A stretch of DNA of 64,000 nt from Pseudomonas sp. (GTDB taxonomy: Bacteria; Pseudomonadota; Gammaproteobacteria; Pseudomonadales; Pseudomonadaceae): contig NZ_JAGIBG010000012.1 of assembly GCF_017744435.1 (NCBI RefSeq), forward strand, positions 123,491 through 187,490, given 5' to 3'. The position numbers and the translations under genes are program-made. Below, in pieces: positions 56,062 to 64,000 of the stretch. The notes beneath the pieces were generated by a model. That model saw only the letters and a list, made by a program, of their open reading frames with translations. It searched no databases and was not told the origin of the DNA. Position 1 is the first letter of the stretch. Every line of letters starts with the position of its first letter.

Positions 56062-56493
56062 ATGCAGATCACGCCACATTTCACCTTGGAAGAACTGATA
56101 GCTTCGCAAATGGCTGCGAGGGAAGGGTTGGACAACACTCCTACGGCTGAGGTCTTGAGTAATCTGCACCTGCTTTGCCAAGTGCTCGAGCAGGTCCGGA
56201 TGTTGTTCGGGTGCCCCATCGTCGTCAGCAGCGGATACCGCAGCGCGGCGGTCAATGCGCGCGTTGGCGGGGCGCGAGGCAGCCAGCATGTGAAAGGCCT
56301 GGCGGCGGATTTTACGGTGAAGGGTGTCGACAACCGGGACGTGGTCAGGCAGATCAGCGAGAGTGATGTGGCGTTCGACCAGTTGATCCTGGAGTTCGAC
56401 CGCTGGGTTCACCTGTCGGTGTCAACAGCCGCACCGCGCCGCGAGGTGCTGACCATTCGCAAGGGCACGGGCTACCTGCCAGGTTTGCAGTAG
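56062..56493 (+). CDS. Peptidase M15A-like (phage endolysin type) protein
   Basis: 143 residues: HFTLEELIASQMAAREGLDN at the N terminus, then the zinc-site stretch SSGYRSAAVNARVGG and GSQHVKGLAADFTV (His and Asp ligands) and the C-terminal His in WVHLSV. This is the peptidase M15_3 family of phage L-Ala-D-Glu or D-Ala-D-Ala peptidases. There is no signal peptide, as in holin-dependent endolysins. No other phage gene is adjacent, so it is a domesticated or orphan remnant. It lies 71 bases upstream of the LexA-box gene. The ATG at 56062 begins the domain directly. Confidence 0.85.
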   Translation: MQITPHFTLEELIASQMAAREGLDNTPTAEVLSNLHLLCQVLEQVRMLFGCPIVVSSGYRSAAVNARVGGARGSQHVKGLAADFTVKGVDNRDVVRQISESDVAFDQLILEFDRWVHLSVSTAAPRREVLTIRKGTGYLPGLQ

Positions 56494-56533
56494 CGTTCAA
56501 GCCGATTGACGCAGCGGTGTCGCTCTTCGTATG

Positions 56534-56549
56534 CTGTATATAAATACAG
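56534..56549 (+). promoter_or_regulatory. LexA (SOS) box
   Basis: CTGTATATAAATACAG, a near-perfect CTG-N10-CAG LexA operator with the alternating (TA) core, extended by GT on the 3' side. It lies 15 bases before the ATG at 56565, between the M15 peptidase gene and the small gene. Confidence 0.88.
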
Positions 56550-56564
56550 TATCGAGGTGGACCC

Positions 56565-56873
56565 ATGCTCAACGTCGAGCAACTCAAGTACAGCGTCAAC
56601 CGCATGCCGGTGGAGCGGGTGTGCGACGCCGTACTGGAATTGCGCCTCGAAGGCCTGGTCACCGACGACCGCACGCCATTCGGCAAGGTGCATTTCAACA
56701 CGTGTTTTGCCGAGATCGAGGCCTTGTTCCAGCGTGCCGGTTACCACCGGGGGCTGGATGTCGTGGGGTACCAGGGCCTGGTCTATGCACTCTATGATCC
56801 CGGGCGTTGGGAAGCCGTGCAGGTATTGCGCTGGTTGAAGGCGCACAGCGAGGGGATGGTCGAGGCTGGTTGA
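56565..56873 (+). CDS. Small LexA-controlled protein of unknown function
   Basis: 102 residues, soluble, helical: MLNVEQLKYSVNRMPVERVC, LELRLEGLVTDDRTPFGKVHF, GYHRGLDVVGYQGLVYALYD and WEAVQVLRWLKAHSEG. There is no signal, membrane segment or recognised family. GAGGTGG lies 5-11 bases before the ATG, and the LexA box overlaps where the promoter must be, so expression should be DNA-damage-inducible. It is not similar, as far as I can tell, to YebG, DinI or SulA by motif. It may be an SOS effector or an inhibitor of cell division or repair; that is open. Confidence 0.75.
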   Translation: MLNVEQLKYSVNRMPVERVCDAVLELRLEGLVTDDRTPFGKVHFNTCFAEIEALFQRAGYHRGLDVVGYQGLVYALYDPGRWEAVQVLRWLKAHSEGMVEAG

Positions 56874-56923
56874 GGCGCCGGGCTTGGGGGATAATGCTGG
56901 GCTTTGATTGCTCGAGCCCTGCC

Positions 56924-57808
56924 ATGATCACGCCTTTCGACCCCGCCCACCAGCAAGCCAGCACGGTCTGCCTGCCGCCCGGCAACTGGGCGACGGTACT
57001 CGATTGCCTGTGCGACCATTTCAAGGCCATCGAGCGCGCGCAGTGGCTTGACCGCTTCGCCCGTGGCCGGGTGCTCGATGCCGAGGGCAGGGCGATTGCT
57101 GCCGACTTGCCCTACCGTCGCGGCATGCGCCTTCACTATTTTCGCGAGGTGCCCAACGAGCGGCCGATTCCGGTGCAGGAAACCATCCTGCATGTGGATG
57201 AGCACCTGGTGGTGGCCGACAAGCCGCATTTTCTGCCGGTAACGCCAACCGGTGAATACGTCGAGCACACCCTGTTGCGCCGCCTGATCCGACGCCTGGA
57301 CAACCCGCACCTGGTGCCGTTGCACCGCATCGACCGGCACACTGCCGGGCTGGTGCTTTTCTCTGCCAATCCGCAGACGCGCAGCGCGTATCAACGGTTG
57401 TTCCCGGAGCGGCGGATCGACAAGCGCTATCAGGCCATCGCGGCTGCCTTGCCACAGCATGCGTTCCCCCTGGTGCACAAGAGTCGCCTGGTGCATGGCG
57501 AGCCATTCTTCCGCATGCATGAAGTGGCAGGGGAGGCCAACAGCGAGACCTTTGCAGAAGTGCTGGAGAAGCATGGCGAGTGGTGGCGCTACGGGCTGTC
57601 GCCGGTAACGGGCAAGACGCATCAGTTGCGTGTGCACATGGCGGCGTTGGGGGCGGGGATCTGCAATGACCCGTTCTATCCCGAGTTGCTCAAGGAACAG
57701 GACGACTATCAGCGGCCGTTGAAGCTGCTGGCGCAGAGCTTGCGATTTGCCGACCCGTTGACCGGCGAGGAGCGCTACTTCGAGAGCCGGCTGACGCTGG
57801 ACTGGTGA
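56924..57808 (+). CDS. RluA-family pseudouridine synthase
   Basis: 294 residues. A short degenerate S4-like N terminus (WATVLDCLCDHFKAIERAQWLDRFARGRVLD) precedes the RluA catalytic domain: HLVVADKPHFLPVTPTGEYVE, PLHRIDRHTAGLVLFS with the catalytic Asp, RIDKRYQAIA and LSPVTGKTHQLRVHMAALGAGI. It should isomerise a uridine in rRNA or tRNA; the exact site cannot be read from the sequence. The start at 56924 is chosen over in-frame upstream codons that overlap the preceding gene. Confidence 0.9.
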   Translation: MITPFDPAHQQASTVCLPPGNWATVLDCLCDHFKAIERAQWLDRFARGRVLDAEGRAIAADLPYRRGMRLHYFREVPNERPIPVQETILHVDEHLVVADKPHFLPVTPTGEYVEHTLLRRLIRRLDNPHLVPLHRIDRHTAGLVLFSANPQTRSAYQRLFPERRIDKRYQAIAAALPQHAFPLVHKSRLVHGEPFFRMHEVAGEANSETFAEVLEKHGEWWRYGLSPVTGKTHQLRVHMAALGAGICNDPFYPELLKEQDDYQRPLKLLAQSLRFADPLTGEERYFESRLTLDW

Positions 57809-57826
57809 GGCGCCTGTGCGCGATCT

Positions 57827-57930
57827 GTGTAGGAGCGGCCTTGCGTCGCGAAAGGGCTGCAAAGCAGCCCCAAATATTTGCCCTACTGCAAGATCGCTGG
57901 GGCTGCTTCGCAGCCCTTTCGCGACCTACA
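57827..57930. repeat. Long inverted repeat between the pseudouridine synthase and aer-2 genes
   Basis: TGTAGGAGCGGCC..CGCGAAAGGGCTGC pairs with GCAGCCCTTTCGCG..TACA, with inner arms AAAGCAGCCCCA and TGGGGCTGCTTCG around about 26 bases. It differs from the other REP pairs of the window (TGTAGGAGCGGCCTTG type rather than GGGAGCGGG type). Confidence 0.8.
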
Positions 57931-57952
57931 GTAACCGCGCAGGCGTCGGCCT

Positions 57953-59518
57953 TTAGCGGTTGAACCGCTCCACCAGCGAATACTGGCTGCCGGCAGTGCT
58001 GGTCAGCTCTTCGCTGAGCAGTGCCGAATGTTGCGCCTGTTCGGCTGTCTGGTCGGCCAGCTGGGCGATGGTGCTGATGTTGCGGCTGATCTCGTCGGCT
58101 ACTGCCGTCTGCTCTTCAGTAGCGGCGGCAATCTGGGTCGCCATGTCAGTGATATTGGCCACGGCTTCGCTGATTCCGACCAGTGCCTGGTCGGCCTGCA
58201 TGACGCGGTCAACACCTTCCTGGGCCTGGCGGTGACCGGTTTCCATGGTCAGCACGGCATTGTTGGCCGTCTGTTGCAGCTTGGCAATCAGGCCGTGGAT
58301 CTGCCCGGTCGATTCGGCGGTGCGCTGGGCCAGCTGGCGTACTTCGTCGGCGACCACGGCGAAACCACGGCCCATCTCGCCGGCACGGGCCGCTTCGATG
58401 GCGGCGTTGAGCGCCAGCAGGTTGGTCTGGTCGGCGATGCCCTTGATCACATCGACCACGCCACCGATCTCGTCACTGTCCTTGGCCAGTTGGGTCACGG
58501 TCTGGCCGGTTTCGCCCACGGCGGTCGACAGGCGCTCGATGGCCTCACGGGTTTCTCCGGCGATCTGCCGGCCCTGGCTGGTCAGGCGGTTGGCTTCCTG
58601 GGTGGCGTCAGCGGTGCGTTGCACGTGGTTGGCCACTTCCTGGGTGGTGGCGGCCATCTGGTTGACGGCGGCGGCGACCTGTTCGGTCTCCACGCGCTGC
58701 CGCTCCAGGCCCGAGGAGCTCTTGTGCGCCAAGGCATCGGACTGGCGGGCCTGGTCGCTGAGGTGCTCGGCGCTGTCCTGCAGGCGGGTCAGGCAGGTCT
58801 TCATGCGCGCGTCCTGGCTGAGCATGGCCATCTCCAGGCGTGCCTGCACGCCACGGCTGTCGGTGTACATCTGCGCGATCAGCGGGTCGGAGGTGGTTTG
58901 CTCGGCCAGGCGCAGCAGGCGTTTAAGGCCTCGTTGCTGCCAGCCCAGGCCGAGCAGGCCGAGCGGTACCGACAGGCCGGCGGCCAGTGCGAAGCCCCAG
59001 GAGTGGCCGAGCCAGTCGCCAATCAGGAAACCGACCTGGCTGATCAGGATGAACGGCAGCCAGTCCTGCAGCACCGGCAGCCAGCGATCACGGCGCGGGA
59101 TGGCGGTCTTGCCATCGTTGATGCGCTGGTACAGGGCCTCGGCACGGCGGATCTGCTCGGCGGTCGGTTTGACGCGTACCGACTCGAAACCGACGACCTG
59201 ATTGTTGTCGAAAATCGGTGTGACGTAGGCGTTGACCCAGTAGTGGTCGCCGGATTTGCAACGGTTCTTGACGATGCCCATCCACGGCAAGCCTTGCTTG
59301 AGGGTTTGCCACATATGGGCGAACACCGCAGTCGGCACATCGGGGTGGCGCACCAGGTTGTGGGGTGCGCCAATCAGCTCTTCGCGGGTGAAACCGCTGA
59401 TCTCGACGAACGCATCGTTGCAGTAGGTGATCACACCCTTGGCGTTGGTGGTGGAGATCAACCGTTGTTGGGCAGGGAAAGTCCGTTCCCTTTGGGTAAT
59501 CGGCTGGTTGTTGCGCAT
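57953..59518 (-). CDS. aer-2: Aer-2-type aerotaxis receptor
   Basis: 521 residues. N-terminal PAS domain (about 10-120: [32 protein letters not shown]), a linker, a hydrophobic region ([19 protein letters not shown] and [18 protein letters not shown], ~150-190), then a HAMP-like segment and the MCP signalling domain with hairpin tip [22 protein letters not shown]. This is the E. coli Aer layout: an FAD-PAS redox sensor that feeds CheA. P. putida has several Aer paralogues, and the 521-residue Aer-2 next to acnA/rlmM fits this gene. The ATG at 59518 gives the usual MRNNQPIT start. Confidence 0.92.
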   Translation of the reverse strand: MRNNQPITQRERTFPAQQRLISTTNAKGVITYCNDAFVEISGFTREELIGAPHNLVRHPDVPTAVFAHMWQTLKQGLPWMGIVKNRCKSGDHYWVNAYVTPIFDNNQVVGFESVRVKPTAEQIRRAEALYQRINDGKTAIPRRDRWLPVLQDWLPFILISQVGFLIGDWLGHSWGFALAAGLSVPLGLLGLGWQQRGLKRLLRLAEQTTSDPLIAQMYTDSRGVQARLEMAMLSQDARMKTCLTRLQDSAEHLSDQARQSDALAHKSSSGLERQRVETEQVAAAVNQMAATTQEVANHVQRTADATQEANRLTSQGRQIAGETREAIERLSTAVGETGQTVTQLAKDSDEIGGVVDVIKGIADQTNLLALNAAIEAARAGEMGRGFAVVADEVRQLAQRTAESTGQIHGLIAKLQQTANNAVLTMETGHRQAQEGVDRVMQADQALVGISEAVANITDMATQIAAATEEQTAVADEISRNISTIAQLADQTAEQAQHSALLSEELTSTAGSQYSLVERFNR

Positions 59519-59592
59519 GAGCTGAATAGTCCGTAAGGCTTTCGACAGGTATCGGCAAGCCACTGGTTTTATTGAATGGATATTTAAATTAC

Positions 59593-59606
59593 TTGATCTG
59601 GGGCAA
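59593..59606 (-). promoter_or_regulatory. Candidate ANR (FNR-type) box of aer-2
   Basis: Read on the minus strand, TTGCCCCAGATCAA matches TTGATN4ATCAA at 8 of 10 positions with a perfect downstream half site. A TAAAAC-like -10 follows about 29 bases after the centre, the spacing of a class II FNR-type promoter. Confidence 0.55.
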
Positions 59607-59769
59607 TTGGCCATCACCGCGATTGCAGTAAAGGCAACCGCCGTTCAGTGCTGAGAAAGTGGCTTGTTTGCCCGCGTTCATGACCGTTAGATGACTGTTC
59701 GGGCCAATGATGACCGACCGGCCATCAAAGTGCTACTGGCAAATGGCAGACTTTTCTTGTGGGCATGAA

Positions 59770-59799
59770 CCTCCAGCGCCGCAGGCGCGGCGCTGGAGG
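59770..59799 (-). terminator. Stem-loop downstream of acnA
   Basis: CCTCCAGCGCCGC and GCGGCGCTGGAGG form a perfect 13-bp stem around AGGC. There is no T tract, so it may stabilise the 3' end or terminate weakly. Confidence 0.65.
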
Positions 59800-59827
59800 C
59801 AAAAGGGTACTGAACGGGTACAGGGGG

Positions 59828-62569
<2,742 letters not shown>

Positions 62570-62791
62570 TGCCAACTCCTTGTGCGGCGGGGCCCGGCAC
62601 GGCGGGTTGTGGCCGGTGCCACCGCGCTGTTTCGGCCCGCACGGCACGGACCTGGCTGAATGGTCAGGTTAGCTCCGTTTGGGGCCCCTGACTCTTTTCT
62701 GGACCGGCGGGGCATGTCGCAGGTTCCGATCTTCCTTTATCATCGCCGCCCTGCCGGCGCCCGTGGTGCGCCAGCCGTAGTGGAGTGAGAG

Positions 62792-63856
62792 ATGAATACC
62801 CTGTTCATGCATTGCCGGCCCGGCTTCGAGGGTGAGGTCTGCGCCGAGATCAGCGAACATGCCGCCCAGCTGGGTGTGGCCGGTTATGCCAAGGGCAAGC
62901 CGCAGAGCGCTTGTGCCGAGTTCGTCTGTGCCGAGGCCGAAGGTGCCGAACGCCTGATGGCCCAGCTGCGCTTCGCGCAACTGATCTTCCCGCGCCAGTG
63001 GGCGCGAGGCACGTATATCGAGCTGCCGGAAACCGACCGCATCAGCGTGCTGCTGGCGCATCTGGCCGAGCACCCGGTGTTCGGCAGCCTGTGGCTGGAG
63101 GTACTGGACAGCAACGAAGGCAAGGAGCTGTCGACCTTCTGCCGCAAGTTCGAAGTGCCGCTGCGCAAGGCCCTGGAAAAGGCCGGCCGCCTGGTCGACA
63201 ACGCCAGCCTGCCGCGCCTGCTGCTGACTTTCATCAGCGGCCGTCGGGTATTCGTTGGCGTGGCCGAGGCGAACAACAGCGCGCTGTGGCCGATGGGCAT
63301 CCCGCGCCTGAAGTTCCCACGTGAGGCACCCAGCCGTTCGACCCTCAAGCTGGAGGAAGCCTGGCACCAGTTCATCCCGCGTGAACAGTGGGAGCAGCGC
63401 CTGAATGACGACATGACCGGGGTCGACCTGGGTGCTTCGCCGGGTGGCTGGACTTATCAGCTGGTGCGCCGGGGCATGTTGGTGACCGCCATCGACAACG
63501 GGCCGATGGCTGAAAGCCTGATGGACACCGGGCTGGTACAACACCTGATGGCGGACGGTTTCACCTGGCAGCCGAAGCAGCCGGTGGACTGGATGGTCTG
63601 CGATATCGTCGAGAAGCCGGCGCGTACCACCTCGCTGATTGAGACCTGGCTGGGTGAGGGGTTGTGCCGTGAAGCAGTGGTCAACCTGAAGTTGCCGATG
63701 AAGCAGCGCTATGCGGAGGTGCGTCGGTTGCTGGACCGTATGGAGGCGACGTTCAAGGCACGTAAAGTCAAGGTATCGATTGCCTGCAAGCAGCTGTATC
63801 ACGACCGTGAGGAAGTGACATGTCATCTGCGCAGGTTGGACCTCAAACCACGCTGA
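62792..63856 (+). CDS. rlmM: RlmM, 23S rRNA C2498 2'-O-methyltransferase
   Basis: 354 residues. The N-terminal THUMP-like region (MNTLFMHCRPGFEGEVCAEI) is followed by a Rossmann 2'-O-methyltransferase with the SAM motif TGVDLGASPGGWTYQLVRRG, VDWMVCDIVEKP and the Lys of VVNLKLPMKQRY (K-D-K-E type tetrad). It methylates C2498 in 23S rRNA. GGAG is upstream of the ATG. It is divergent from acnA and followed by a hexanucleotide repeat. Confidence 0.96.
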   Translation: MNTLFMHCRPGFEGEVCAEISEHAAQLGVAGYAKGKPQSACAEFVCAEAEGAERLMAQLRFAQLIFPRQWARGTYIELPETDRISVLLAHLAEHPVFGSLWLEVLDSNEGKELSTFCRKFEVPLRKALEKAGRLVDNASLPRLLLTFISGRRVFVGVAEANNSALWPMGIPRLKFPREAPSRSTLKLEEAWHQFIPREQWEQRLNDDMTGVDLGASPGGWTYQLVRRGMLVTAIDNGPMAESLMDTGLVQHLMADGFTWQPKQPVDWMVCDIVEKPARTTSLIETWLGEGLCREAVVNLKLPMKQRYAEVRRLLDRMEATFKARKVKVSIACKQLYHDREEVTCHLRRLDLKPR

Positions 63857-63864
63857 CATCCGCC

Positions 63865-63900
63865 TTGCTCTTGCTCTTGCTCTTGCTCTTGCTCTTGCTC
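63865..63900. repeat. Hexanucleotide tandem repeat (TTGCTC)6
   Basis: Six exact copies of TTGCTC starting 8 bases after the rlmM stop, then imperfect TGCTTTTGCTTTT. It reads GAGCAA on the minus strand. Confidence 0.9.
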
Positions 63901-63982
63901 TGCTTTTGCTTTTAAGCGCGCGGTAGTTCAGACGACGCAAATTGCGACTTCAGGAGGCCGAACGGAGGTCTTGCGGAGGGAG

Positions 63983-64000
63983 GTGACGGGCATGGATGCC
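63983..64000 (+). CDS. Possible start of the next gene (cut by the window)
   Basis: GGAGGGAGG precedes GTG at 63983 and ATG at 63992 (MDA...). Only a few codons are inside the window, so identity cannot be read. Other pseudomonads carry a tusA-like gene near rlmM, but the start visible here is not enough to support that. Confidence 0.35.

Larger units (their letters stand above)
59519..59827. other. Gap between aer-2 and acnA: aer-2 promoter region and acnA 3' hairpin
   Basis: 309 bases without a gene. It holds a candidate ANR box 75-88 bases before aer-2, an A+T-rich stretch (59560-59597) where the aer-2 promoter should be, and a 13-bp hairpin 29-58 bases past acnA. The remaining 160 bases show nothing I can name. 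Confidence 0.7.

Noticed and set aside
56062..56493. A prophage at the M15 peptidase
   Set aside because: No integrase, tail, capsid, holin or attachment site nearby; a single phage-like gene does not make a prophage.
63865..63900. A CRISPR array or coding repeat
   Set aside because: The units are 6 bases without spacers, so it is a microsatellite.
62669..63940. A 423-codon open frame opposite rlmM starting in the hexamer repeat
   Set aside because: Antisense of rlmM; the Arg-Ala run at its N terminus is the hexamer repeat read in frame (GCAAGA-type codons).

Overview
The window looks like a chromosomal segment of a Pseudomonas of the P. putida group. The evidence is high G+C coding sequence, Pseudomonas-type REP palindromes (GGGAGCGGG...CCCGC), the rraA-cmaX-cfrX-cmpX-sigX-oprF block, an Aer-2-type aerotaxis receptor beside acnA and rlmM, and a 1621-residue NAD-glutamate dehydrogenase followed by a ppsR/ppsA pair. 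From memory, gene order resembles P. putida KT2440 around gdhB to rlmM. No rRNA, tRNA, insertion sequence, prophage or CRISPR array was seen.

Layout. 1-2.4 kb: a small hypothetical gene, a periplasmic lactonase-fold beta-propeller, a tiny exported peptide and a glutathione S-transferase. 2.4-7.3 kb: sbcD-sbcC, reading into the GST gene. 7.5-8 kb: a DUF2628 membrane protein. 8-14.8 kb: a tightly overlapping moxR-DUF58-DUF4381-batA-batB-batD operon (minus strand). 14.9-18.3 kb: an accessory L-2-hydroxyglutarate module (MHS-family transporter, LhgO oxidase, FadR-type GntR regulator) with the same 17-base operator in front of lhgO and of the regulator. 18.5-28.6 kb: a small hypothetical gene, gdhB, ppsR divergent from ppsA, and an alpha/beta hydrolase. 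28.8-33.3 kb: rraA and the sigX-oprF envelope-stress block.

33.4-38.3 kb: nitrate assimilation control (nasS-nasT, nasA and a PP2C phosphatase/Ser-Thr kinase fusion). The leader before nasA contains two hexaloop hairpins with A1 and G4 and an intrinsic terminator that overlaps the second. This is the architecture expected for antitermination by an ANTAR protein (NasT). 38.4-47.1 kb: pyrD, rmf, rlmL, a CHASE-PAS-GGDEF diguanylate cyclase, dacB (PBP4) and yggL. 47.1-53 kb: an EvgS/EvgA-like phosphorelay and dgt. 53-54.1 kb: a yqjD-yqjE-yqjK-like trio of small stationary-phase membrane proteins. 54.4-57.8 kb: amt, a glutaredoxin-like gene, an M15 endolysin-like peptidase, a small unknown gene directly under an almost ideal LexA box, and an RluA-type pseudouridine synthase. 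57.9-63.9 kb: aer-2 (with a candidate ANR box), acnA, rlmM and a hexanucleotide tandem repeat at the right edge.

The most interesting signals beyond routine annotation are the ANTAR-type nasA leader, the LexA-controlled orphan gene at 56.57 kb, the paired operators of the L-2-hydroxyglutarate module with its candidate transporter, the phosphatase-kinase fusion in the nas cluster, and the divergence of the two VWA proteins of the Bat operon. Start codons were reassigned downstream of the longest frame for many genes, using signal peptides, overlaps and ribosome-binding sites. Two or three genes appear to use TTG or GTG.
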